Assembly (NCBI GenBank): GCA_033239125.1
Contig: BSWB01000003.1
Location: 135,135,820 to 135,199,819 of the forward strand
Length of the DNA stretch: 64,000 bases
DNA from: Fagopyrum homotropicum
Lineage: Eukaryota; Streptophyta; Magnoliopsida; Caryophyllales; Polygonaceae
Direction: 5' to 3'
Shown: positions 22,173-35,344 of the stretch, piece after piece
How positions within the stretch are numbered: position 1 is the first letter of the stretch
Layout of the letters: every line of letters begins with the position of its first letter
Position numbers and translations under genes: made by a program
The notes under the pieces: generated by a model
Database searches by the model: none
Seen by the model: the letters and a program-made list of their open reading frames with translations, nothing else
Told to the model about the DNA's origin: nothing

Positions 22173-23755
22173 TTTTAGTTCAAATGAGGAGAGAGCTTGT
22201 AGATAGGAATTAGGAAGGTTGTGAGCCACTGGATGAGTTTTAAATCAAGGGTTCACACACGCTCATCATTAATGGCATTTTTGTAAATTGACTTAAAATT
22301 TGAAAAAAAATCCCTACGTTCATAGATAGGTGATCAGTGTTCATACTTTTATATGTCATTGTTCATGTTTTTATTCATCGGTGTTCATAGTATTTTTATT
22401 CATCAAAGTGTCATGTTCATTTATTCTTTTGTTTTATTTTATAATACATAGATGTTCATTTACAATATATAACCATAAAAAATAAAAATAAAATCATCAC
22501 AAAACATGAAAATATGATCATAATATGTTATGTATGTGTAAAAGTTATAGATAAGTCACTAGTGTTCATACTTTTATACGTCATTGTTCATGTTTTTATT
22601 CATCGGTGTTCATACTTTTATACGTCATTGTTCATGTAAATATGATCATAATATGTTATGTATGTTTAAAACAGACATCAATGCATTGAACACTAAAAAA
22701 AAAGACAGCAATGCATTAAACACTATCCAAATTAATGAGCTTCATGAACCTACTTCACAAAATACTTTCCACCCTCCATAATCTTAAACGCAACTCTTGC
22801 ATTACAACCACATCGATTGGAAGTTGTCTTCCTTTTGCCCGTACTAATTTTGCCATTTTGTTTACCTTCCCTTGTCCATACCAAAATACTTCCTCAACAC
22901 AACATTGTTGGGTTTTTTATTACATGAAACACGAATCTCAAATTTACAAATAGAGGCCTCCTATAGAAGTCCTCAACTTCCTCCACACTTAAAAATTGTT
23001 GACCAACATGTAGCTTCAATGTATCATCACAAATTAGAACCCAATTGGTAGAGTAATTTGGAGTTACTTGTATAATAGTTCCACATTTGTTACATGGAGC
23101 ATTCACCCTCAATCCCGACACAATGATTGGTAATGATTGCGTACCCAACATCACTGAATCTGTAAAACAATGTAAAAATATACTAGTGTAAGTTCATACT
23201 TTTTATTTATTGGTGTTCATACTTTTATACGTCATTGTTCATGTTTTTATTCTTCGATGTTCATACTTTTTATGCCATTGTTCATGTAAATATTATAGAC
23301 TATTTTTCTATTAGACATTTTGTCGAACAATTGGCGTGCACACTAAAAAAAGCTTATAGATTGTTTCAATTGGAAGTATTAGACCAACTCAACATATGTA
23401 TATACATATATGATCTCAATCAAACCTATCAAAACAAAAAATGATTCAAAAAATTTGATTTCAAAAATAAACATCAATTATAATGATTCCTAAACTATAA
23501 GAATGAAAAACATAAACCTTGAGAATAGAAATTTCGAAGAGGCAATACTTGAATCGTCTTGTATTCTCTTTGATTTCTTCATTTTTATATAATCCGTCTT
23601 TGATTTGGTTGAAAATCGGCCAAATATAGAGCTTGTTGGATGAAGAATGTGAGAGTGTTGTGATTTGTGAGTCGGTCGATCAGCGAGAGTGTTGTACTCT
23701 TTTTTTTCCAGATTTATCTAATTACAAGATGCCATTAATGATGAGTGTTTGTGTC
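22171..23755. mobile_element. X3: MULE-like element with FAR1-type remnant
   Basis: Left end is nearly identical to X1 (GATTTTAGTTCAAATGAGGA), after an (AT)(GA) tract. The right part (23510-23755) is the inverted equivalent of the X2 left end (37690-37870), including CATTAATGATGAGTGTTTGTG, where it stops abruptly. Contains a minus-strand FAR1-domain fragment (22894-23154, trace extending to 22740). Terminus on the right is lost at the junction with the RPA-like segment. Confidence 0.65.
22740..23154 (-). pseudogene. FAR1-domain transposase fragment (X3)
   Basis: Minus-strand remnant of the MULE-type FAR1 DNA-binding N-terminus. It begins like the X2 protein at 38240 (MMLGTQS, then VGQQFLSVEE) and diverges by frameshift after about 70 codons. 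The downstream part, antisense of 22740-22900, still matches X2 nucleotides 38490-38640. Not functional. Confidence 0.7.
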
Positions 23756-25821
23756 ACCCTTTGCCACTATCTTCTCTGGGTGAACCCAAAGAAGAATGAC
23801 CATAATATCTAATGGAAGGACACAAGAAATTAAAAGTCAGTGGTAAAAAAAAGGCTATCGAACAAATAGAGAGACGAAAATTCCTTACCAAACCGGTCGT
23901 CTTTAGTTGCATCACGAGGCAAATCGTGCAGCGGGACATGCAGTTGAGGAGGAGCCTGGCTCGAACTACCAGCAGCCTCAACAGAAAAAACCTCTGTCGA
24001 ATTGGTGAAATAGAGCTATTTCTCACCAACATAGGTTGCAAACCTCTCAGGCACAGGCTTGACAACAAGATGCTTCAGGTCATACCACTTGCCCCTCTAG
24101 ATAATGTTCTCATAAATGCTAATATCAACGCCAAAAAGAGTGGCGGTCATTCGATTATCCTACAACATGAAAAGAACTAACCCGCTTAGAAAAAACCTAT
24201 AGATAAAAGTTTAGAAATTTTCAAAAAGACAATAAGAATAAGGAGTAAGGAAAGGGACTTACCATCTCATCGATAAGAACCATGCGCTGGTAACTACATT
24301 TGCTAGGGCTTTCCTGCCTCGGTTGTTTGTCAACAACCTTTACCCGTACAAATTGTGTTCGAGATCGATTCTCAAGCACATCAAGCATAACACGAGGATG
24401 ATCCATAGTGCTTAAAAAAAGGGAGCATATCTCAAAATAGACGAACAATTGCAGTAACAAAAAAAAGACAAACAAGCATACACAGATAGATTATCTACAA
24501 GCAACATGCACGTAAATGATAATCAAGCAACAGAGAAACGAAGGCCACAAGTAACCGGAACAAATACAATCTAAAATACAAGCTAAAATAATAGGAGAAA
24601 GCAAACGACCCAAAAAAAAGCTACAAGAAGAAAAGGCGGATCTCAGTAGGCATACATGTGGATTCGGCCTTGACAACAGCAAGCAACAGCAACCTGGAGA
24701 AGAGAAGCTTTAAAATTTAAACGGTAGCCCATGAATACAACCAACAGAAGGTAAAGCACACACGCAGCCTATCCAAAAAAAATATACAAAGGCCTGACTG
24801 CATGCAATAAAAATCAGCAGAGAAGCATTCAATGCAACAATACAACACCATATACAGAAGAAAACAATAGCCAATGCACGAAAACTGCAGAGACGATCTG
24901 AACACGTATTTAAAAGCACCAAACCAACAAAAGAATCTTTGAAAACCTTAACCACATTAACATCAGAGGAAAAAGGAGCTTTCCCACTGTTGATCTGATA
25001 ACATAAACACCAGTTCTAAAATGCGCAGAAAAGAATCTGTAAACAGAAGAAACAAAAAAAATGAAAGAAAAAAAACCGCAAAATCAACACAACAATAAGC
25101 AAACAAACCGAACCATAAGAGGACACATAAACCGCAAAATCAACGAACAAAAAACGCAACTACAAAACTGCAGCAAAGTCACAATACCAAAAGCTCTCAA
25201 ATATATATCATCGAGCAAATGCATGTACGCCAAAAACAAACTACTCACACGAATAAATAAGAAACCCTACAAAGAAAAGACGGGAGCAAGAAGAAACGAA
25301 CCGGCAGAGAGATCAGACTAAGAAATAACGAAGGAAGAAGAAGATGAAGAGAAGGAGGGAGGCAAAGAGCATGCATTTAATGAAGGCGATCACTCAATTT
25401 AAACTACTCACCAGCATTAACTCGGTGGAGTAAATGAGTACGATCGAGCGGCAAGGTTAACTGCAACCGGAGGATCTTCACCACGTGGCGCCATCGAGCT
25501 CTTCCCAGTATTTGAAAGACGGCAGCTGAAATGACTCCAAACGGCGGGCTGTACATGCAGATGCTCGAAGCCCAAAGCCCACCCACTAACCCCTCTTCCA
25601 CTCATAGTCTCCAACCCAGGATGAGGCCCAAATTTCTTTTTCTAGACGCGGGCTGCACAAAAAAAACCTAGCACCGACCGGCCCAAAATTAGGTCCACAA
25701 ATCATGCAGCAAAGAGAGTAAATAACCTTAATATTTAAGGGCAAAAGCGGAATTTTAGACAAAAAAGGGTAGTATGGGAAATCCCTATTCATTGGAGGAA
25801 GTCCCTATTTTATTATAGTAA

Positions 25822-25823
<2 letters not shown>
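23756..25823 (-). pseudogene. RPA-like OB-fold (DUF223-type) gene fragment
   Basis: Minus-strand gene-like segment. An ATG at about 24406 opens about 48 codons including TQFVRVKVVDKQPRQ and YQRMVLIDEM, ending at a GTAAGT donor near 24263. After about 100 nt a second coding block (about 24160-23890) reads like the next strands of an OB fold (TATLFGVDISIYEN, KWYDLKHLVVKPVPERF) with two stops. This matches plant RPA1/DUF223-type single-strand DNA-binding domains, which occur in host genes and in Helitrons. A 5'-UTR-like pyrimidine region lies at 25260-25400. The minus-strand left edge TCCTTACTATAATAAAATAG and an 11-bp hairpin at 23772-23795 faintly recall Helitron termini, but no CTRR end is seen. 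Confidence 0.5.

Positions 25824-25907
<84 letters not shown>
25824..25907. repeat. (AT)n microsatellite
   Basis: About 84 bp of uninterrupted AT separating the RPA-like segment from X4. Confidence 0.95.
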
Positions 25908-25910
<3 letters not shown>

Positions 25911-26809
25911 GCTCCCATGTAAACAACCCTTATAGTGTTCAATGAGAACGAATAGTAGCCCTTGATCTGATAAATTCAAAGGCTGAAATTTTACCTAAAT
26001 ATTCTATAAAAAATACAAACCACTCTCTTGATTGGAATGTGTAATACACTCTCTCAATTAAGGTAATTTTTTATATTTTTAATAATTCCCAATAAAATCT
26101 TCTTCCACTAATAATTCCCAATAAAATCTTCTTCCACTATTTTAGGTAGTTACAAATAACAAATCTTCAAATTAATTGATATTAATTGATATGGATAATA
26201 AAATCTTCTTCCACTATTTTAGGTAGTTCCTTGAATTAGTACCGCTTGGTAACGAAGCCGGTTACTCGTTATATTTCCTCGATCAAATGCACTTAGTTCG
26301 TTTATCTGAAACCGGTTAACTAACTTTACAATATCCAGAATTTATATCGAATATATTCGGCAACTATATTCTTCATATTCTATACTTATATCGTTTATAT
26401 TGGATAAAAAGAACACTTATTAATCTATCATATTTTTGTATGGTTATCGTTGTTTGCATACAAGATAAAGTTCGTCTCCCTAGGTATGGTTATCGGTGCT
26501 CTTTAACATACAACACTCAATATATGAAGTATTCATTAACTATGTCATGTATATTCTGAAATTATATCTTTCATATTCGGTAATGAGTACACTTAATAAC
26601 CCATCATATTATGCATGGTAAACAATGTTTGCGTACTAGATAAATATCGTCTTCCAATGCTTGATGTGTTATACTAACTGTAGCAAAAGTGTTGTCCGAA
26701 ACAACATATCAAAAGAGTATTGACATTGTAGCATAGAGATTTGACATTAATAAAGACAGGAGTGTCAAACACATTAATCCCTACATACGCGATTAAAAGG
26801 TTGTGCTCT

Positions 26810-27049
26810 TTAACATACAACACTTAAAATATCCAAACGGTCTTGTCTATGTGGAACAAGATCTACGAAGTCATCATCGCTTCCATCCGAAAGTGCAGGT
26901 GTATCGTGTTTTCTTTTTGATCTTGAATTCCTCACAATAATCTCATCTTCTGACTCATCAGACGATTCTTTAACTGAAACGGCCTTCCTTTTCCCAATTC
27001 TAATATGTTCTTTCTTGTCTGATAGCTTCATGTTTTCTGAACACAACAA
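26810..27049 (-). pseudogene. Small acidic, NLS-like frame inside X4
   Basis: 79 codons on the minus strand, with a Lys/Arg cluster, a Ser/Asp/Glu stretch (ESSDESEDE), a second basic cluster (SRSKRKHD) and a further acidic stretch. A TTGTGTTCAG acceptor-like site precedes the ATG region. Composition suggests a nuclear protein exon. No family recognised; may be captured host exon or chance. Confidence 0.35.
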
Positions 27050-27592
27050 TCAAACAATAACGAATATAGTTCATCATAATCATGAATATATCATAAGCAT
27101 AGCCAATGTCTCATTACTGCTCAACACGAATTTGCACATTAGTTTTGTAATTACTGCTTCCATCGACTATGATTCATCAAGTACTTTATAATAGTCATTC
27201 AATTGGCAACATTCATCCATGATCAGTTATAGTATAAGCAAAAATTAGAAAGAAATAGAGTTTCTTTTAGCAATTTGTCTAGTTTCGTACCGAATATAAA
27301 AACCAATAGCCATTAACACCAATTATATATGAACAGGCAAGTGTATAATGTCTGCAGCATAACTCGCATTCGACAAAGCATGACGAACATTCAACAAACA
27401 TGGACAACCAACCCAAAATCGGCAACAAATCTTCAAAATCAACAACAAAAATCCGAAAACCATAATCGGAATCAATGAACCAGAAAATTAATTTGATATC
27501 AACAATACCTCCTGTGACGGAGGGTTGCGGCTAGTCGAAGAATACCCTATTTTGTGTAGCAATCGACAATGAAAAGGAGATTAAGAGGCAGA

Positions 27593-27825
27593 GCGCCGAA
27601 TACCGGCTCACACAGGACCGAATACAGAATGGATTTTGATTAAACTTTCACCGACGAGTCCAATGGTGCCGAATACCGGCGCACACATGACCGAATACAG
27701 AATGGAGTTTGATTAAACTTTCACCAACGAGTCCAATGGCGCCGAATACCGGCGCACACAGGACCGAATACAGAATGGAGTTTGATTAAACTTTCACAGA
27801 CGAGTCCAATGGCGCCGAATACCGG
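27593..27825. repeat. 73-bp tandem repeat in X4
   Basis: Just over three copies starting at 27593, 27666, 27739 and 27812. Each holds a GCGCCG-AATAC-CGGCGC type hairpin, perfect in the copy at 27739, with variants elsewhere. Confidence 0.85.
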
Positions 27826-28412
27826 AAGAAGAAGTAGAAGACGACGATATTGTAACAAATTTAGGGGTTTCGTTACTTTAAACCGCAAAAACCTAATCGG
27901 AATCAATGAAGCAAAAAGTTCATCAACATTACCTCGAGTGACGGCAGGGAAAGGCGAGCCAAATAATACAGTAGTCGGAATCGAATTGTCTGTAGAAGAA
28001 GAAGACGACGGTGAAATTTTGATTAGGAGGAAGAACACGACACCGGCGAACACAATACCTACTGTAGAATGGAGGGGGAAAACAACACCTGCTCCACAAA
28101 CGGCAGCGAATACCGGAAGAAGAGGACGGCACCGATGACATGCTTGAGTACGAACAACACGGGAGAAAGAAGCGGAATACACAGATAACCCTAAAAAGAT
28201 TTAGGGATTTTATTTTAGGGAATTTTGATATTGGGTAGTTATGGGAGGTTTGTTTATCACGCGCTTATTACTTCCAAAAATAAGGTTTAAATTTTTATTT
28301 TTATTTTTTTTTCATTAAACTTTCGCTTAATCACAACCATCCATTATAACGATCCAACGGATATAATTCGTTCTCATTGAACACTATAAGGGCTGTTTAC
28401 ATGTAAGTCACT

Positions 28413-28690
28413 ATCTATATATATATATATATATACATACATATACATATGTATATATATATGTATATATATATACATATACATATGTATATATATATAT
28501 ACATATACATACATATATACATATACATATACATATATAGATATACATACATATATACATATACATATATACATATACATATATATACATATACATATAT
28601 ACATATACATATACATATATATACATATACATATATATATATACATATATATATATATATGTATATATATGTATATGTATATGTATATGT
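28413..28690. repeat. Compound AT/TATACA microsatellite
   Basis: About 280 bp of TATACA/TATATG/(AT)n mixture on the LTR side of X4. The long Tyr/Ile frames on both strands are artefacts of it. Confidence 0.95.
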
Positions 28691-30009
28691 ACACTACCCT
28701 ACCACATATTTATTTATTTATCCCTTCCATCTACTACCTCTATATATAGATATATAGATCTCCTACACTCCTACATTTATATATATTCTACACATATAAC
28801 TATATATATATATATATATACTATATTTATATGTACAAATATATTTATATATATATACCTACATGTGCATACCCTTCTTACTCTTATATGTAAACCTATA
28901 CATATTTATCGTTATACATCTATATATTTACAACTACGTGCATTGCTGCAAATGTATTTATTTATACAATTTCAACTCTATTCTTCATTTGTATCTAATT
29001 ATACATCCATATATCCACATCTATTTGCACCTCTTATTCTTATATGAAACCCGAAGTCTACAGTAACAAAGGAACACAACCGCATCGAGATATCGAGGGC
29101 TGAGGACTCACCGGTGTGACTCGATCGACGCTAACGATGGTAGACCTTGACAAGGAGGAAGAAGACTAGCGTGTGTGGTACGGGGTGACTCGCGACTGGG
29201 CTGCAAGGTTCGGGTCCCTGCGCTGCGGTCCTGTTGTACTTGATACCCTACCAACGTACCGGTTCATCACTCACTATCGTGGTTAGGGAAGGGACTCGTG
29301 GAGGGAAGAAAAGATCACGATCCGACTCACCTTGTCACTTGGGAGGGCGCCGCCGATCCGGAGGAGTCGGCAGTGGGAGGTCCGAGCATCGAGTGGTTCT
29401 GGTTATCTGTAACCATGGTGTCTCCGGTCAATATCGCAGGTATTACGGAAGGGAAGGGAGCAGGAGATTATGACTCACCTCTTCGACGTCGATAGCCTCG
29501 TCGCGGTCGCCGGTGACACCAGTCCTTCCGATGGCGAGGAGCTTCGTTTTCGGCTGCTGGTTAGGACTCCGGGTTGGTCCGTATACGGTGTGAAGTGCAA
29601 CGGCGCCGAGAGTTTACGTGAGTTGAGGAGGTAAGGTCTGCTGCAGTTAAGGTTTGATTTAGATTAAAGTTGAATTAGATTAGATTAAGAGGTTAATTAG
29701 GTTTAGGGTTAGGATAGATCGTGAGTTGGGCTGTAAGCTTTTTGGGCCTGAAAATGAAATGGGCATGCTCTTCAATTAAAACAAAAGAGCTGAAATGAAT
29801 ATACTCGTTAATCGTCCGGAACCGTTAAAAGTACGGGATTATTTACGGGGTTATCTACGGGTTACATTTTATCATTTTATGTGAATCGAAGTCACATAAA
29901 ATGACAGAATTTAATATCGTTTTCTTTTTATTTAAAAGAATTTAGGTTGGCGGATCGGAATCCGGTTTGATCCGGTATTAAACGGAGTTTAAATTTTTCG
30001 GTTATTACA

Positions 30010-33000
30010 TCAGTGCCCTCTTAAAAGAAGTTTCGTCTCGAAACTTAAAATAATGTAACTAATCATTCGACTTTCTTTATAAATCTTAGTTTCATAAAAT
30101 TTTTGTTTTTTATCATGCAACTACTCAATCATCATACTCAGACACACATCACATAAAACATAATCACTCAATCCAATATAAAAACATGAAAAGTCAAACA
30201 ATAATAGCATCCGAGTACTAACTCGTCGGTACAGAAGTAGCAGCTAACCCTGCAAAGAACTCGGAATAATTATGTCTAATACTCTCCTCTGTCTCCCAAG
30301 TGGTCTCATCAACTCCTCGTCTAGACCACTGGATCCTCAACATCGATATCTCCTTAGACCGCAGACGTCTAGTACTGCGCTCCATGACGGCTACTGGGTA
30401 CTCCACAAAAGTTTGCTTTGGCTCATCTATCCGATTCTTAAAGCTGATGACGTGACTCTTATCCGGTAAGTACTCTCTCACTGAGACATGGGGAATGGTG
30501 GGCGTACATCCTCTGGTATGGGTAATAGTATCAATCGATAAAATAAAGGCTCAATCAGTTTATATATATCAACGGTTCCCTTTCTAAACTCACCTCTAAA
30601 TCTTTTGGCGACAACCAAAATAACAATGAAACTTTCTTCCTTCTATTGAATCCATCTGATCCCGTCTATAAATTCTGAAGCAATGATCTGAGACATCTCC
30701 CGACAGTTTAATAGGTGGTTAATGCTCTTTGTAAGACCACTCACTTGGTCTTGTCTCCCTAATATGACTCAGTCGGACCGTTTCTCAAATAATACCTCAT
30801 CACCTATTTCTTGCCAGGCTTTCGATTTGTTGTAATCCAAGATCACACTCCCGGAGGAGATCTTCATATAGTTCTCAAATTCCTTAACTTGAATTCATAG
30901 TTAATCTAACATTGATTTTCTTCATCTGTGGGTTATGGGCCTACCACGCTTCTGTTGTAACACCCATTAGTCACCATGGCGTCTTTCTGAGGGTCAACAT
31001 GATTTACCCACTCCCGCATATACTTCCCTTCTAATACTAGCAAGATCCTCTTCAAACAGACCCTTACTCTCTTACTCAACCGTAGTATGTTCTTAACCAA
31101 CCAGTAAGCAACCTCTAACCCGATTCTCTCCATATCCTTAGATCATCCCAGAAGGTTGGCGTTGCCTATTTGGGGAATCCTCCAAGGCATCGGTAGAGTT
31201 ACCTCTTAAATCTGCAATCACTAATGTCTCTTCTTAACGGTACCTACTCGTCAATACCAACCAACACTTACACGTCCTCAGCTGACGTCAGTCCGTCTAT
31301 AATTGACTTATCTCAATATCCCGGACTTACTCTTCTCATACCTATACTGGCGTTAAATTCTTGGTGAGCATCATCTGCCCGATTAATCCTTTCATGCTTC
31401 GCTAATTCGTTTTATCTTCCACACTTCTGTTTCCTTAGGCTAACTCTACTTCTCGAGCCCAACTGGGTCATTCATCCTGACATAAATAGTCATTCCAATT
31501 CTTCAACGATGGCTGGTAAGTGTCTTTGTAGTTCTAGTGACTTTAATTATCATCCCCTTGCAGTTCCCCTTGCATGGACCGTCGGTGTTGATGACTTAGG
31601 TCCTGTGATAATTGGGGTTACCTTGGACTTTCGAGTCCACCAAGGCCGTTCTCATATATACATTCCTTCGCTGGTCTTACCGGCAATATTGCCTTCATGC
31701 AACTCCGTTGTTTCCGCTACAGGGTTTCAACTCTTTTGTACCGGCATTGCGATTTCTTTCAAATTCCTATATCTTTGAGGAGGTCAAAACCTCTTCACAC
31801 TTGTATAGTCTACATCTTGCTTTTACACTCCATTATAGGTATCCATTCCATGCACCTTAGATTCTCATATCCGGGTCGACATTTTATCTCTTTTGGTCTC
31901 TCAAGCTTGTCTTGTGAATTCTTCTACTAGGTGACTCATCTTATACGTTTTTCTTCTCTACATCGGTCTCTAACTGTCTGTTGATCATTACTACCCATTA
32001 TGTGTTGGAACTTCAGTTACTTTGTACTCTTGCATAGATTTCCTAAGGACATCCTTATCTCAAGACTTTTTTTAAATTTAGCATGACCCGCATTTTGATA
32101 CATGACTTTCCTTCTCACTGGTTAAGTTATACGCTTGGTTTACACTTAATCCATCATAGTGTCCTCAGTCCGATAGTATGATCTTTATTAAACATCTAAT
32201 GGTACCATTTGTATACGATACATCATATGCATATTATTTTCTCACCAATTAAATTTCTCTCATCGCATTTATTATGCTTTCCTTATACTCATGTCGTTTT
32301 ACCTTCTTTAAATCTTTACACCCCGTAAGATAGTTAAATCCCTTTGAGTTTTCTCGTACACGCTTTACGGACCACGTTGGTTGGTCTTATTACTTTCATC
32401 AACTCTTATGTCATCGGTCCAGCCTGAATTTTCATTGGAGTACCTCTATTTCTCATTAAGCTTTTATATATACACTTTTCAGTAATCATCTTATTGGGGT
32501 AATACCGGATCCATATAACAGCCTTTAGTCATTCAACTTTACTCCTTCACATGATTGTTCTAGCCAACATGTAGATTCCATCTACAATCACCTCACAACT
32601 CGACCACACATTTCACTGAGGCTTTAAATCATACTCTTTATGTTTGTGCCGCTTCTGAAATTCCAATTATTCTGTGTCACATCTTTAAATCACAAGAGTT
32701 TCCCCTTTCAATCTAGATAGTTTGACCTCACCTTTTCTCGGAGGAGCACCATCAGTCCTACTTGTGTGGAATGCTAAGTCATAGGACATGTTCACAATCA
32801 TCTACTTCTTCTTACTCTTCTAGTTCTTCTTACAGGGATCCCTTCATACTAACTTTGATATGTATCTTTCCTTAGTAAGTAACTACTCACAACAATTCCC
32901 TTTACACCATTTCTATCATCAATGGTCATTATCGACCGTCAAGAGCTGCTCTTTAATTTCTTTATTAGAGTTATCATATTGGACTCATTCAATGTTACCA

Positions 33001-33584
33001 TCAAGGCTACTAGTACTTGTATTGATTTAACTTCACCATTGTCGTCGTTGATCTCTAGAAGAAATTCACCAGATGTCGGTAAAATTCCTTTATAACCTTG
33101 TGGTTATTCTTCTTATCTGTCAACTAACCATCGCTAGTTAGCTAGTACGTGTAAATTCTCTATTGTTACCAATTAGTCTATAGTTGACCTTCTATACGAT
33201 CGAAGACTTACTTTTCTTCTATTTCTTTTGAGGTTTGATATACATGGTGAAATATATCTCTTCCATTTATACTCATTTAGCTCCTTCTACAAATTACACT
33301 CCTATAAGAGTAATATACTCTTACGAGTCTAGTTGTATCTTCGTCTCCCGTCAACGGACTTATTAATTCTTCTACCATAACTTGTAGGCATTACTCCATG
33401 ATTCTTTTTACCCGAGTTATTGTTCACTTGCGGTTCTCTGTTATGACCCGCTAGTGTTATTAACTTAAATCCCTTCGTGAGTTTCCTCCCTTGGGGTGTT
33501 GCTTGTACTTCCACCTCTATAGAAATCCGGTCTTTGTTGTATCCCGATCCTTGTTGAAATTCTTGTGTGTTCTAGGAGGTCACA
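30010..33584 (-). pseudogene. E4 interior, 3' part (integrase tail and decayed pol)
   Basis: Sense is minus strand. Only the integrase C-terminus and chromodomain are readable: 30218-30481 encodes 87 codons with YPVAVMERSTRRLRSKE and WETEESIRHNY, equivalent to 45150-45320 of E0. A frame-broken GPY/F-like segment precedes it (about 30490-30850). From 31000 to 33584 no domain can be followed, and plus-strand frames there are chance. Interrupted by a solo LTR at 33585. Confidence 0.65.
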
Positions 33585-35339
33585 TGATAGCATGAATTAT
33601 AGTCTATATTTTGGGGTTTGTTTAGACATTTTATCTTCAATAATCTGCATGTTTGTATGTATATTATGTGATTATATTACCATTTCATCAACCTTTGCGA
33701 GAATCGAGGTCTACACCTAGTTTTGTTGTAATCGTAGGTAAAATGGCACGTTTTGCATCAAAAAGGAGCAAAAGGAGCTATGGAGTCATTGGAGCTACAT
33801 TCAGGAACATAAGGAACCATCTAGGAAGCATAGCCATGGATTAAAGATTCACTTTGGACCAGATTTGAGAGATTTCACATTCAGTTGTGACTCACCTCGG
33901 TTGACTACAGAGTCACCTCGACCGAGGTGATCCAGAGAAGTCGACTCGACCGAGGCGAACACCTGGGACGCGGCGAGAATATTTTATTCTTGGCTGAGAT
34001 CTTTTATCTTTGGAAAGAGATCTTATATTTTTGGGCTTGGCTCCTGGAAGGAAGAAGATATGTTAGATCATATATTTTACCTATTTTTATGGGAAGAGAT
34101 CTTTCCAAGATATCTTATCTTTGGAGAGTAATTTTCCTATAAAAAGGGTTGGATTTCCCACAAATCCACATCATGCTATACCACCGATCAGGGTTTATAC
34201 ACTGCAGCAGCCATACTCCAGTTGGGAGATTTGAAGAACCTTTTTGAAGGTTGAAGGAAGATTGAAGTCTATAGCTTTTATAGCTTGTGAAGGGTTTTTG
34301 TAAGATTATCTTAGATTCCCTTCCTTGTTGTCTTGTCTTGTTGGATATCTATCCAAGGAACGCTTTGTTGTGATATTTGATTCAGTTATTGAAGTCTTTT
34401 CATTAAATTCTTCTTGTTCAAATATTCACCTTCTTCCCATATATTTGATTATTGCTTTCATGATGATGAGTGGCTAATTTCCTTGTGTGATTCTAGGGTG
34501 ATTGGCTGAAGGTTGTGGGAAAAACAATGATAGAATGATCTTAATCACAGTAGGACCCTAAAAGTTCGAGTCTTTAACCTTAACCCTAAGCATCTCGCTC
34601 AGTCGATGAACATCTCGGCCGGGGTGGAATTCTTCTGACCGAGGTGACTTATCTGATCTGAAACTGAGAGTTAAGTGTTAGAGTTTGCCAAATCCTATCC
34701 TTATTACACCTTTCCTGGTTCAAGGCAAGCTTAGGATGAGACTTACCCGGTAATTCCTTAGTTTGTATACCTAAGATCATAAGTGTAGGTAATAAAGGTT
34801 TATCCTTTATTGGGGTTTGAGTGTGCTTTCATCCCATCTTTGTGAGTTAGCCTGAGACTTACCCGGTAAAGGTTGATTCTATTCCCTTAGATGGTGTGTT
34901 AGTTTGAGGTTATAGTTCTTTATCTTAATTCCTTGAGACTTACCCGGTAATAGGAGTTACGGTTCAGGATTAGTGAGTAGTGAGACTTACCCGGTGATCT
35001 ATTCCACTTTAGTAACACCATCCCTATGCAAAAATCTCAGCTTTGTCCGCTTATCTTTAGATCTTGAGTTGGAACCACAACTAGATGCCTTAATCCCTAG
35101 AATTGCATATTTCCTTTGTTGACTGTTTATCATCTTTGATTGTTTTAATTGCTTTTGTGGTTAGTAATTACTAAAGCTTACTGTGATTGGACTTTGTTTC
35201 ACTAAGTCCCTGTGATCGACCCCTGGAATTCCTTGCTTTTTACTACGATTGACCCGTACACTGTGGGTTCGCATCCTTCTTTTAAGCTTACGTCTAGGGT
35301 TATAAATTTAAAGCTTGCGCACACCGTTTGGAGCGAACA
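33585..35339 (+). mobile_element. Solo Athila LTR with TSD TCACA
   Basis: 1755-bp LTR, TGATAGCATG to GAGCGAACA, flanked by perfect 5-bp duplications TCACA (33580-33584 and 35340-35344). TATA box TATAAAAAG at 34138-34146, palindrome A at 33914-33929. Closest to the E1 LTR. Arose by LTR-LTR recombination after insertion into E4, so E4 is older than this insertion. Confidence 0.95.
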
Positions 35340-35344
35340 TCACA

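Larger units (their letters stand above)
25908..28412. mobile_element. X4: TIR DNA transposon in (AT)n, superfamily unassigned
   Basis: 37-bp terminal inverted repeats with one mismatch at 25917-25953 and 28366-28402 (core TATAGTGTTCAATGAGAACG), flanked on both sides by AT-rich microsatellite, so no TSD is readable. No transposase. Interior has a minus-strand acidic/basic small frame (26810-27049), a 73-bp tandem repeat (27593-27825) and antisense-coding-like GC-rich DNA near 28000. Probably a nonautonomous MULE-like element. Confidence 0.65.
19671..30009 (-). repeat. E4 3' LTR, split by TIR elements
   Basis: LTR sequence at 19671-20808, 22077-22138 and about 28690-30009, matching 36307-37448, 37541-37590 and 41263-42343 of the other LTR. 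The remainder is nested insertions in (AT)n tracts. The right border GGTTATTACA|TCAGTGCCCTC gives, in sense, a purine-rich AAGAGGGCACTGA just before TG. It contains the 12-bp-arm hairpin 20548-20574 and the hairpin 20429-20447. Confidence 0.8.

Noticed and set aside
27721..28182. 153-codon minus frame
   Set aside because: Crosses the 73-bp tandem repeat and an antisense frame of equal length; no family likeness.
28374..28757. Long Tyr/Ile frames over AT microsatellites (also 21903-22178, 25785-25979, 37340-37618, 41135-41509)
   Set aside because: Pure products of (TATA)n repeats on both strands; no codon signal.
30272..31930. Plus-strand frames of 65-89 codons
   Set aside because: Antisense to decayed chromovirus pol; no similarity to known proteins.
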